A stretch of DNA of 64,000 nucleotides. Source: Streptomyces sporangiiformans. Its GTDB lineage: Bacteria; Actinomycetota; Actinomycetes; Streptomycetales; Streptomycetaceae. Below, piece after piece: positions 35,301 through 43,231 of this stretch. The stretch is taken from contig NZ_VCHX02000047.1 in the NCBI RefSeq assembly GCF_005768555.2, positions 94,385 to 158,384 on the forward strand, given 5' to 3'. The position numbers and the translations under genes were made by a program. How positions within the stretch are numbered: the first letter of the stretch is position 1; each line of letters starts with the position of its first letter. The notes below the pieces were generated by a model, which was given only the letters and a program-made list of their open reading frames with translations, was not told the origin of the DNA and searched no databases.

Positions 35301-36155
35301 ATGAATCACGGTAGCGGCGAGCACGCAGGGCACACTGGGCACACTGGGCACACTGGGCACACCACCGCGCTGCCCGGCGGACTGCAGGTTTCCCAGGACG
35401 GCTACACCCTCGATCTGAAAACGCCGCGCATCACGGCCTGCGAGGAGGCGCCGCTGCGCTTCGCGATCAGAGACGACAGCGGCAAGGCCGTCACCGACTA
35501 CACCACGGTCCACGGCAAGGACCTGCACCTGATCCTTGCCTCACGGGACCTGAACACTTTCCGCCACGTGCACCCTGCCCTCGGGCCCGAGGGAACCTGG
35601 AGCATTCCCGTCAACCTGCCGACCGCAGGCGACTACCGCGTTCTCGCCGACTTCGCCCCGGCCAGGCAAGGAGCCAAGGCCATGACTCTCGGCGCGGACC
35701 TTGCTGTCGCCGGCTCCTACCAGCCTCGGGACCTGCCCGCAGCGAAGCCCACGGCCGAAGTCGACGGCTACACCGTCACCCTCGACGGCGAGCTCACGCC
35801 CGGAACGATGAGCGAGTTGAAGCTGAGCGTGGCCAAGGATGGCAAACCCGTCACCGACCTCGAGCCCTATCTCGGCGCCTATGGCCACCTCGTCGCCCTG
35901 CGCTCCGGGGACCTCGCCTACCTCCATGTCCACCCCGAAGGCGAGCCCGGCGACGCCACGACCAAGCCGGGGCCGGAGATCTCCTTCATGGCCACCGCGC
36001 CCAGCCACGGCACTTACCGGCTCTTCCTCGACTTTCAACATGAAGGCACTGTCCGCACCGCGGCCTTCACCGTCCACGCGTCCGCCCACGCTTCCAGTGC
36101 GGACACCGACGCTCGCACCGCAGGTGGCAACCGCAGCGGCGCCGGGCACCACTGA
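35301..36155 (+). CDS. His-rich putative metal-binding protein
   Basis: 284 residues starting MNHGSGEHAGHTGHTGHTGH, a repeat encoded by four 9-bp units at 35328-35363. The body has two similar halves, each with an Ig-like strand pattern and an H-x-V-H-P motif: DLHLILASRDLNTFRHVHP and GHLVALRSGDLAYLHVHP. The tail is again His-rich and ends in HH. No signal peptide or membrane segment is seen. Such twin HVHP proteins occur in metal-resistance loci of actinomycetes and may buffer copper. AGAGAGGAG supports the ATG at 35301 over that at 35280. The gene is divergent from blaI. Confidence 0.7.
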   Translation: MNHGSGEHAGHTGHTGHTGHTTALPGGLQVSQDGYTLDLKTPRITACEEAPLRFAIRDDSGKAVTDYTTVHGKDLHLILASRDLNTFRHVHPALGPEGTWSIPVNLPTAGDYRVLADFAPARQGAKAMTLGADLAVAGSYQPRDLPAAKPTAEVDGYTVTLDGELTPGTMSELKLSVAKDGKPVTDLEPYLGAYGHLVALRSGDLAYLHVHPEGEPGDATTKPGPEISFMATAPSHGTYRLFLDFQHEGTVRTAAFTVHASAHASSADTDARTAGGNRSGAGHH

Positions 36156-36169
36156 ACCCTCACGCTTCA

Positions 36170-36910
36170 CTACGGGGCTTCACGGCTCGATCGCCGCCCG
36201 TGCTTTCGCATGCCGCTGATCAGGACTCCAAAAGCGAAGATCAAGGCCACGATGAAGAAGGCGATACCCAGGGCGTCCTGAAGCCCGCTCGCCAGACCGC
36301 TGTAGCCGACGTCTACGCCAATGACCACCGAAATGATGCCCGCGAGAACAGCCGCCCAGCCCAGCGCTCCCGCGACCGAACGACCAGCGATCAACGCTGC
36401 CCCGAACAGTGCGAAAGCCAGCCCCAGCAGGATGCGGAAATAGCTCTGAAACCCCCACTCGAGCCACCGCACCGTCTCGGCATCGGCGAATCGGATCTGC
36501 TTGTCCGCCGCTGATGCCGCCGCCCAGGCGTCGGCGGCCTGTTTCAGCCCCACGCCGTCCAGCCCCTGCAGAACAGCCCACATCGCAGCAGTCGCAACCG
36601 TCAACGCGGCAGCGAGGTGCGCAAGCAGAGCGGACCGGCCGGTACCGCGCAGGGCGCGGTAGAGAACGAGCAACCCACCGAGCGCGACGAGGACGCCGAC
36701 GAACTGGCCGAGGTGAACCGCGACCCATGCGTCGCTGTCGGCGTACTCAGTGAAGATCGCCTGGTGATCGTCTTCCTCTCCCGACGGGTGCAGCGCGGTC
36801 GAAACGATGTTGATGAGGAAGCCCACGACCATGAGCGCGCCGGCGATCGTCAACTCGCTGCCTGCCGAGCCGGCCGGGTGCGTCTCTCGTGTAGATCCTG
36901 CTGCCGGCAT
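36170..36910 (-). CDS. Multi-pass membrane protein of unknown function
   Basis: 246 residues with about six or seven hydrophobic segments: IAGALMVVGFLINIVSTAL, LGQFVGVLVALGGLLVLYRAL, LLAHLAAALTVATAAMWAVL, then segments ending in a basic tail. A polar loop with HPSGEEDDHQAIFTEYADSD follows the first helix. I recognise no named family with confidence. The ATG at 36910 has GGAGG upstream. It is convergent with the His-rich gene, 14 bp apart, and lies downstream of the CDF/ArsR pair on the same strand. Confidence 0.7.
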   Translation of the reverse strand: MPAAGSTRETHPAGSAGSELTIAGALMVVGFLINIVSTALHPSGEEDDHQAIFTEYADSDAWVAVHLGQFVGVLVALGGLLVLYRALRGTGRSALLAHLAAALTVATAAMWAVLQGLDGVGLKQAADAWAAASAADKQIRFADAETVRWLEWGFQSYFRILLGLAFALFGAALIAGRSVAGALGWAAVLAGIISVVIGVDVGYSGLASGLQDALGIAFFIVALIFAFGVLISGMRKHGRRSSREAP

Positions 36911-37014
36911 CCGTCCTCCACCTCCGCGGAAGCCGTCACCGTAATGCGCGCCGGGTGCCGCCGGCGGTCTTCGCCACCGCGTCACTCACTCGAACGAGGG
37001 CCGGTCACCGCCGA

Positions 37015-37716
37015 TCAGGCCTGACACGTGCAGCCCGGTCGGCAGCCGCAGGTGCCCGTACCGGTGGCTGCGGGAGCCGCTGTGGCGGCGCAGCAGCCCT
37101 TGCCCTGCCAGGCGTCGCGGCCTTCCTTGACAGCGACGGCGGCGATGACGAGGGCGGCGATGGGGTCGGCCCATGCCCAGCCGAGGGTGGCGTTGAGGGC
37201 CAGGCCGACCAGAAGCACAGCCGAGAGGTAAGTGCACAGCAGGGTCTGTTTGGAGTCGGCGACCGCGCTGGCGGAGCCGAGTTCGCGGCCGGCGCGGCGC
37301 TGGGCGGCGGACAGGAACGGCATGACCGCCAGCGACAGGGCGGCGATGACGATGCCGGGGACGGAGCGGTCCGCCTCACCACTTCCGGACAGCGCGCGGA
37401 CGGCGTCGACGGTGACATACGCGGCGAGCGCGAAAAACGACAGCGCGATGATGCGCAGGGTGGTCTTCTCACGTGCCTCGCGCACAGCGTGGTCGCGGGC
37501 GGAGAACTGCCAGGCGACCGCGGCGGCGGAGGAGACCTCGATGATCGAGTCGAGTCCGAAGCCGATGAGCGCGGTCGAGGAGGCGATGGCGCCGGCGGTG
37601 ATGGCGACGATCGCCTCGATGACGTTGTAGGTGATCGTGGCGGCGACGAGCAGCCGTATCCGCCGGGTGAGCGCCTCGCGTCGAGCCGAGGACGGCCCGA
37701 GGGATATCGCGGTCAT
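37015..37716 (-). CDS. CDF-type heavy-metal exporter with Cys-rich tail
   Basis: 233-residue cation transporter of the cation diffusion facilitator group with about five or six membrane segments. Metal-site Asp residues appear in IGFGLDSIIEV and in WADPIAALVI. The cytoplasmic C-terminal domain is short and instead ends in a Cys cluster (GKGCCAATAA ... TCGCRPGCTCQA) that can bind soft metals. The start codon overlaps the stop of the ArsR-type gene (TGATG), so repressor and pump form one operon. From the regulator type, Cd or Pb is the probable substrate. Confidence 0.85.
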   Translation of the reverse strand: MTAISLGPSSARREALTRRIRLLVAATITYNVIEAIVAITAGAIASSTALIGFGLDSIIEVSSAAAVAWQFSARDHAVREAREKTTLRIIALSFFALAAYVTVDAVRALSGSGEADRSVPGIVIAALSLAVMPFLSAAQRRAGRELGSASAVADSKQTLLCTYLSAVLLVGLALNATLGWAWADPIAALVIAAVAVKEGRDAWQGKGCCAATAAPAATGTGTCGCRPGCTCQA

Positions 37717-38051
37717 CAGCAGCAGCCCTTCGAGGCGGCGTCGGGGCAGGTCTTGTCCGCCTCCACCGCGACCACCGCGACCCGCAGATCGTCGAGCGCG
37801 TGGCCGATGCGTTCGTCGGCGAGCTCGTATCGGGTGCGCCGCCCGTCGGGCGAGGTGATGACCAGGCCGCAGTCCCGCAGGCAGGCCAGGTGGTTCGACA
37901 GCCGGGTGCGGGAGATCCCGAGGGTGTCGGCGAGAGCGGCGGGATAGGCGGGGGATTCGCGCAGGGCGAGCAGGATCCGGCAGCGGATCGGATCGGCGAG
38001 CGCGCGGCCGAAGCGGGCCAGCACGTCGATGTCAGAGGCGACGATCAGCAC
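37716..38051 (-). CDS. CmtR-like ArsR/SmtB metal sensor
   Basis: 111-residue winged-helix repressor. The Cys pair in HLACLRDCGLV and the C-terminal CPDAASKGCC match the metal site of mycobacterial CmtR (Cd/Pb sensor, two Cys in the recognition helix plus one tail Cys). The GTG at 38051 (VLIVASDIDVLARF) gives the N-terminus usual for the family; a GTG at 38069 is possible. The region shows no ribosome site at normal distance, while TACTGT lies just before 38051, which fits a leaderless message. A perfect palindrome lies upstream. Metal binding would release it and express the CDF pump. Confidence 0.86.
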   Translation of the reverse strand: MLIVASDIDVLARFGRALADPIRCRILLALRESPAYPAALADTLGISRTRLSNHLACLRDCGLVITSPDGRRTRYELADERIGHALDDLRVAVVAVEADKTCPDAASKGCC

Positions 38052-38070
38052 ACCACGACAGTACAGCACA

Positions 38071-38084
38071 TCCTGAATTCAGGA
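38071..38084. promoter_or_regulatory. Perfect palindromic operator of the CmtR-like repressor
   Basis: TCCTGAATTCAGGA is a 14-bp perfect palindrome 20 bases upstream of the repressor start. It overlaps the presumed -35 and spacer region of a leaderless promoter whose -10 would be TACTGT. Confidence 0.65.
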
Positions 38085-38159
38085 AATCGTGGATTAAGAC
38101 TGGCCGTTCTCACCAACCCGGTCGGGCACGCCTGCCCCACAGCAGGCCGCGCGGTTCGG

Positions 38160-38345
38160 GTGGCGGTGGGAGACGCCCGCGCCGGACGAGTACACCGCCT
38201 GCAGGACGAACCAGGAGCCCAGGACGATCCAGGCCGGCAGGCGCAGCGGCAGGAAGATCAGGAACGGCACCAGGACCCAGACCCGGGCCTTCGGATAGAG
38301 CACGAGGTAGGCGCCCAGGACACCGGCGATCGCGTCGGTGGTAAC
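38160..38345 (-). pseudogene. Fragment of a rhomboid-family intramembrane protease
   Basis: On the minus strand [20 protein letters not shown], then [20 protein letters not shown] and YSSGAGV match the middle of actinobacterial rhomboid proteases. The catalytic Ser region before it (GASGA) and the His helix after it are missing, and no start or continued domain is present. It is a remnant of about 60 residues, left next to another fragment. Confidence 0.68.
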
Positions 38346-38367
38346 CCTCGGGGTCGTCAACACCCTG

Positions 38368-38561
38368 GCCATGTCGCCTTCCTCGGCTGGGCGGTGGGCG
38401 AACTGGTCGCCCCGCACATGGTGACCTACGAACCGGTCGTGCCTGCGGGGCGCATGTCGTTCTTCCTGGTCTTCGCTGTTCTCGTCGGGGCGTTCACGGC
38501 CTTGTGGCCCGCCCACCGTGCGGCACGAACGGACCCGCTGGAGGCGATCAAGGCCGAGTAG
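38368..38561 (+). pseudogene. C-terminal fragment of an FtsX/MacB-type ABC permease
   Basis: On the plus strand [20 protein letters not shown], a hydrophobic helix ([18 protein letters not shown]) and the ending [15 protein letters not shown] before the stop at 38561 are the typical C-terminus of MacB-like permeases. The rest of the gene is absent, because the DNA just upstream belongs to the opposite-strand rhomboid fragment. A recombination or deletion joined the two. Confidence 0.68.
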
Positions 38562-38679
38562 CCGCACCGAACGGGGATTGCGGCGACGGCTGCCCGTTCG
38601 AGCCGGAACCGTTCGCTCCGCCAACGGCCGACTGTCGCTCACGAGGTGGCCCACAGCCCCTTCACCAGCAGTGCTACGG

Positions 38680-38687
38680 ATCTACTA
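38680..38687 (-). promoter_or_regulatory. TAGTAGAT motif (reverse), upstream of lanthipeptide precursor
   Basis: ATCTACTA on the plus strand, 98 bp before the precursor start. It matches the octamer seen before the blaI-locus genes. Confidence 0.3.
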
Positions 38688-38784
38688 CCGATGCACTACG
38701 CGCGGTGAGAAAGACTCGGGGAGCGCTCACTCGGAGCGTACGTTCCGGGTTTGCGCTGACGCACTCTCACCCAAGGAGGAAACC

Positions 38785-38949
38785 ATGAGCGTTGAGGCCC
38801 GCCAGTGGAAGAACGGTTCCCAGGACGAGACGAACCCGGCCGGCGCCGGCTTCGGGGAGCTCGCTCTGGAGGACCTGCGCGAGGGCCACAAGGCCCACTG
38901 GCTCAGCAGCGGCGCCCTCTGCACCGTCACCACCGAATGTGGCTGCTGA
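38785..38949 (+). CDS. lanA: Class II lanthipeptide precursor, actagardine/mersacidin-like
   Basis: 54-residue precursor with a strong ribosome site (AAGGAGG, spacer 5). The leader ends with GAGFGELALEDLREGHKAHW, which resembles the actagardine leader segment FGELTFEDLRED as I recall it. The core is probably SSGALCTVTTECGC. It aligns with actagardine (SSGWVCTLTIECGTVICAC) through Ser1, Cys6, Thr7, Thr9, Glu11 and Cys12 but ends at Cys14, so it has three Cys instead of four. The C-T-x-T-x-E-C block is the lipid-II-binding ring of the mersacidin group. LanM would make three thioether rings. Exact cleavage site and ring pairing are inferred. Confidence 0.9.
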   Translation: MSVEARQWKNGSQDETNPAGAGFGELALEDLREGHKAHWLSSGALCTVTTECGC

Positions 38950-39007
38950 ATTCTCCCGCTGAATGAGAGCCCGTCGGGTCCGTGAACCCGGCGGTCGACC
39001 GAGCGGG

Positions 39008-39034
39008 CGGCGGACGGGGCCCGGCCCTGTCCGC
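39008..39034 (+). terminator. Hairpin between lanA and lanM
   Basis: The stem GGCGGACGGGG pairs with CCCTGTCCGCC (one G-T wobble) around a short loop. A partial terminator here would give more precursor than enzyme mRNA, as is usual for lan operons. Confidence 0.55.
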
Positions 39035-39093
39035 CGGCCCTCTCCGGGGTCAACCGGGCCTGACCGTCAGCATGGACGTACGTTTGGAGTGAC

Positions 39094-42000
39094 ATGGCCG
39101 TCGCCAGAAGGACATCTTTCGCCCATGCCGGAAACGCCGCCTACAGCTGCGAACGCACACCGGTGGAAGACAGCAACCGCGACGGGAACGCCCCGGCGGT
39201 GGCTGCCTGGCGGGAGTCGATGCTCACGTCCGAGGAGACCTTCCGGGTGCGGTTGCGTCACTCGGGCCTGACGGAGGAGAGCTTCGGCGAGCGCATCGGT
39301 GCCGGACCCTTCACGCCGGCGCCCGAAGCGATCGCGTGGACCGAGGACCTCGCCGCGGCGCTGGCGACACCGTCTGGCGACATCACGGATCTGCCGATCA
39401 CCACCAAACAGTTCGCCACCGTTTTCCCGCGACTGCCGTTCGAAGGGCTTCTCGGCCCTCTGCTCGCATACTACGAAGGACAGCTCTCGGACAGGCTCGC
39501 CGCCGGACCGGAGCCGGAGACGGCACGCCGCATCGCACGCTCACTGCGCGGGCAGTTGCTCGGTTCGCTGGCCAACCGCCTGCTGCTGATCTCTCTGAGA
39601 ACCCTCATCCTGGAGCTCAATGTCGCCCGGGTGGACGGCCGACTGCACGGTGCGACGCCCGAAGAGCGTTATGACTGGTACAGCAGGGAACTGCTGGCCG
39701 AGCCGTCGTACCTGGAGGAACTGTTCAGCGAATACCCCGTGCTGGGCCGGTCGATGGCGGAGTGCGGCAGCCAGTGGACCGCCCATGTCGCCGAAATGTT
39801 CAACCGTCTGGCGGCAGACGTGCCGAATCTGCGTACGCACCAGCTGATCGGCCTGTCCGCCGGTGATCCCTGCGACATCCGGCTCGACCTCGGAGACGCC
39901 CACAACAGAGGGCGATCCGTCGTCCTGCTGACCTTCCGGGACGGGAGCCGCGTCGTCTACAAGCCGCGTTCGATGGCCACGGAGATGCTGTACAGCCAGG
40001 TCGTGCAGACGGTCAACGCCCACGGATCGCGCTGGCCCAACAGGGCCATGCGCGTACTCGAGCGGGACGGTTACGGGTGGGGCGAGTTCATCGAACACGC
40101 CCCCTGCGACTCCTCCGACGACGTGACCTCGTTCTACCGGCGCGTCGGTGGGACGCTGGCGAACCTGCTGTATCTGGGTGCCATCGACTTCCACCTCGAG
40201 AACATCATCGCGGCGGGGGCGTATCCCGTCCCGATCGACCTGGAAACCGTGTTCCAGCAGGCCCCGTACGAGGACGACGCCGTCACCGCCCACGAGCACG
40301 CGATGCACACGCTGTTCGAGAGTGTCCTCGCCACCGGAATGCTGCCCGCCCTGGTCTTCGGCGATCACAGAAGGGGAGGCGTCGACCTCAGCGGCATCGG
40401 CGGCGGGGTGCCGCAAAAGGCCTCCCGGGCCCTGCCGGCCGTTGTCGACGAGTACCGGGACACGATGAGGATAGAGGCCCGTTTTCCCGAGATACAGGAC
40501 GCCGCGAACCGTCCCTACACCGAGAGCGGGGACATACGGCCCGAGCACTACACCGAGGAGATCGTCGCCGGGTTCAACGAGACGTACGACATCATCACCA
40601 AGAACAGCGACGTCTTCTCGGGCGTCCTCGGCCGCGCGGCCGACATCGAGATCCGCCACCTCGCCCGGCCGACCCGGCGCTACGGCCTGTTCCTGACGGA
40701 GGGTTACCACCCGGACTATCTCCGCGACGCGCTCGACCGCGAGCGGCTGTTCGACAAACTGTGGGCAGCCGCCGACACCCGCCCCGGTCTCATTCCGCTC
40801 GTCGAGCTGGAGAAGCTCCAACTGCTGCACGGCGACATCCCGTGCTTCCGCACCCGCCCGAGCGGTACGGGGCTCGACGCCCCGGGATACGCGGAGGTTC
40901 CCGAGTACTTCACCCGGCCGAGCATCGCCGTCCTGCGCCGGAGGTTCCGGCGATACGGCCCCGATCACCGGGACGTGCAGGAGCGGATCGTCCGGGAAAC
41001 GATGAGCACCCTGGCGACCGGGGCCTGGCAGGTGCGTCACCGACCGCCGACGGAAGACGCACAGATCCACGTTCCCGAGGCCGCCCGGGCCGCCGCCAAC
41101 AGGCTCGCCGCACAGCTGGCGGACCGCGCCGTGCTGGGCCGGGACGACTGCAGCTGGATCGGGATCAGTATCGACGGTGGCCAGGAGGACGCCCTCACCT
41201 ACAAGCCACTGGGCACGGCGCTGTACGACGGCCTCGCGGGGATGGCCATGATGTTCGGACATGCGGCCACCCTGTTCGAAGACGACCGGTACCTGGACCT
41301 CGCGCAGCGCAGCGCGGTGCCGCTGTTGGAACATCTCGAGGACGCGAGGGAGAACGGGCTGATCGCGTCGTCCGGAGCCTTCGACGGAATCGGCGGGTTG
41401 TTGTACGCGCTGGATCACTTGGAGTGGCTCACCTGCGACCCTCGCTACGCCGAGGGGATCGCCGCCGCGGCGCCGCTGCTGCTGCGCACGGCCCAAGAGG
41501 AGTCGTCACCGGACGTGGTCGGCGGTCTGGCCGGTTGCGCCGTTGTCGCCGCCGGGCTGTACCGGCGGCACGGGGACCGGCGGTTCCGCGAGGTGGCGGA
41601 GGTGTGCGCGCATCGACTCATGGAGACGAGTGTCGAAGGCGACGGGACGGCCGGCTGGAAGCCGGCAGTGAAGTCGCAGCCCCTGGGCGGCTTCTCGCAT
41701 GGCTCTGCCGGAATCGCTTGGGCCCTGTCCGAACTGGCCGCGCTCTTCGACTCGGCGGACCTTCGCGAACTGTCCCGTAAAGCGGTGGAGTTCGACCGCC
41801 GGTTGTTCGTCCCCGAGGAAGGCCGATGGCGTGACCTGAGGCTGGAGCAAGGGATCGTTTCCCGTCGGCCGAGGGAGCAGGCGGGCTGGTGGTGCAACGG
41901 CGGCGTCGGGATAGGTCTCTCCCGGCTGCTGTTGTCACGCGGTGAGCCGGAACAGGAACTGCTTGAAGAAGCCCGGGTGGCGTTGGAGACGACGCATGAT

Positions 42001-42333
42001 GGGGGATTCGGCCAGAACCACAGCCTGTGCCACGGGGACTTGGGCAACCTCGAACTCTTCACCCTGGCGGCTCGCGTACTACCCGACGAGGCTGAGGCCA
42101 CGCGCTGGCGGCGAGCCGGAGAGCGCATCGCGCAAGCGGCGCTGGGACGCATCGAGGAGACGGGCGTGCGCAGTGGCGTGCCGGGGGCTGCCGTCGACGT
42201 GCCGGGCATGATGATCGGCACCGCGGGTGTGTGCATGGGACTGATGCGACTCGCTGCTCCGGAGCGCACTCCCTCCGTGCTGTGGCTGGAGTTCCCCGCG
42301 AGCCCCGAAGAGCCGGCCCCACTGGTGGGATGA
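39094..42333 (+). CDS. lanM: Class II lanthipeptide synthetase LanM
   Basis: 1079-residue bifunctional enzyme: an N-terminal dehydratase (about residues 100-620) phosphorylates and eliminates Ser/Thr, and a C-terminal LanC-like cyclase forms thioether rings. Dehydratase motifs: VYKPRSM near 290 and D365-F-H-L-E-N370. Cyclase zinc ligands: Cys934 in WWCNGG, Cys979 and His980 in LCHGDLGN; GFSHGSAGIAWAL is the conserved His loop. Normal length for LanM. GGAG lies only four bases before the ATG, so translation may be modest. It follows the precursor gene after a hairpin and precedes a methyltransferase gene. Confidence 0.95.
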   Translation: MAVARRTSFAHAGNAAYSCERTPVEDSNRDGNAPAVAAWRESMLTSEETFRVRLRHSGLTEESFGERIGAGPFTPAPEAIAWTEDLAAALATPSGDITDLPITTKQFATVFPRLPFEGLLGPLLAYYEGQLSDRLAAGPEPETARRIARSLRGQLLGSLANRLLLISLRTLILELNVARVDGRLHGATPEERYDWYSRELLAEPSYLEELFSEYPVLGRSMAECGSQWTAHVAEMFNRLAADVPNLRTHQLIGLSAGDPCDIRLDLGDAHNRGRSVVLLTFRDGSRVVYKPRSMATEMLYSQVVQTVNAHGSRWPNRAMRVLERDGYGWGEFIEHAPCDSSDDVTSFYRRVGGTLANLLYLGAIDFHLENIIAAGAYPVPIDLETVFQQAPYEDDAVTAHEHAMHTLFESVLATGMLPALVFGDHRRGGVDLSGIGGGVPQKASRALPAVVDEYRDTMRIEARFPEIQDAANRPYTESGDIRPEHYTEEIVAGFNETYDIITKNSDVFSGVLGRAADIEIRHLARPTRRYGLFLTEGYHPDYLRDALDRERLFDKLWAAADTRPGLIPLVELEKLQLLHGDIPCFRTRPSGTGLDAPGYAEVPEYFTRPSIAVLRRRFRRYGPDHRDVQERIVRETMSTLATGAWQVRHRPPTEDAQIHVPEAARAAANRLAAQLADRAVLGRDDCSWIGISIDGGQEDALTYKPLGTALYDGLAGMAMMFGHAATLFEDDRYLDLAQRSAVPLLEHLEDARENGLIASSGAFDGIGGLLYALDHLEWLTCDPRYAEGIAAAAPLLLRTAQEESSPDVVGGLAGCAVVAAGLYRRHGDRRFREVAEVCAHRLMETSVEGDGTAGWKPAVKSQPLGGFSHGSAGIAWALSELAALFDSADLRELSRKAVEFDRRLFVPEEGRWRDLRLEQGIVSRRPREQAGWWCNGGVGIGLSRLLLSRGEPEQELLEEARVALETTHDGGFGQNHSLCHGDLGNLELFTLAARVLPDEAEATRWRRAGERIAQAALGRIEETGVRSGVPGAAVDVPGMMIGTAGVCMGLMRLAAPERTPSVLWLEFPASPEEPAPLVG

Positions 42334-42399
42334 CCCGGCCCGTGCCCCGGCCCACGCACGCCTGACAGCCGATCCATCAACTGAATCCGGAGTTCGGAG

Positions 42400-43224
42400 A
42401 TGACACAGACCCCCGCCCCCGCGGACCTCTACAACCATGCCCTGGCCGACGCGTACGACGCCTTGAAGATGGCCGCCGACTACGAGATCTGGGCCGATCT
42501 CCTGGAAGGCGTCCTCCAGGAGCAGGGCTGCACCGGTCGCCGCTTCCTCGATGTCGGATGCGGGACCGGCACCAGCAGCCTCGCCATGCAGCGCCGTGGT
42601 TTCGAGGTCACCGCCTGCGACATCTCCGAGGAGATGCTCGAGATCGCACGGGGCAAGGACCGGGCGGGCAACGTGCGGTTCCTTCAGGCTGACATGCGCG
42701 CCCTGCCCGATTCGCTCGCCGGCTTCCACCTCATCCACTGGCTGGACGATGTCGCCAACCATCTGCTCGGCCCCGCGGATCTGGGCGCCGCCGTGCGCAG
42801 CAGCGCCGGCGCGCTGGTTCCAGGAGGAGTCCTGGTCTTCGACGTCAACCCCCTCGCGACGTTCACCGCCCACTACAGTCTCCGGCGCCGGAGTGTCGTC
42901 GAACGCGATGACACCGTCATCATCTCGACCGGGCTGACCGCGCGGCCTTCCGCCGATTCCCCGGCCGAGGCCCGTCTGACGGCCTTCCGTCACCAGGGCG
43001 ACGGCCTGTGGACGCGTAGGAGCGCCACTGTTCTGGAACACCACTTCGAGGACCGGACTGTCCGGAATGCCATCGCCGACGCGGGGCTGGACCTGGTCGG
43101 CTCGTACGGCTTCGGGGACATGACCGCGCCCGGCAAGCTGGTCCGACCCGCCGATGAGCAACGGCACCCGAAGATCGTGTACGTCGCGCGCCGACCGGTT
43201 TCGGCTGACCGAGCGGGGCACTGA
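42400..43224 (+). CDS. Class I SAM-dependent methyltransferase
   Basis: 274 residues. The SAM-binding motif I is FLDVGCGTGTSS near residue 48, followed by VTACDISEEML (motif II Asp) and the PGGVLVFDVNPLATF strand. The substrate-binding lobe contains HYSLRRRSVVERDD. It lies 66 bp after lanM with GGAG upstream, so it is probably co-transcribed and acts on the lanthipeptide. It is not the LanS-type O-methyltransferase seen in some class II clusters. Possible targets are the N-terminal amine, the Glu side chain in the lipid-II loop or the C-terminal carboxyl. No evidence decides between these. Confidence 0.85.
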   Translation: MTQTPAPADLYNHALADAYDALKMAADYEIWADLLEGVLQEQGCTGRRFLDVGCGTGTSSLAMQRRGFEVTACDISEEMLEIARGKDRAGNVRFLQADMRALPDSLAGFHLIHWLDDVANHLLGPADLGAAVRSSAGALVPGGVLVFDVNPLATFTAHYSLRRRSVVERDDTVIISTGLTARPSADSPAEARLTAFRHQGDGLWTRRSATVLEHHFEDRTVRNAIADAGLDLVGSYGFGDMTAPGKLVRPADEQRHPKIVYVARRPVSADRAGH

Positions 43225-43231
43225 CCGGCGC

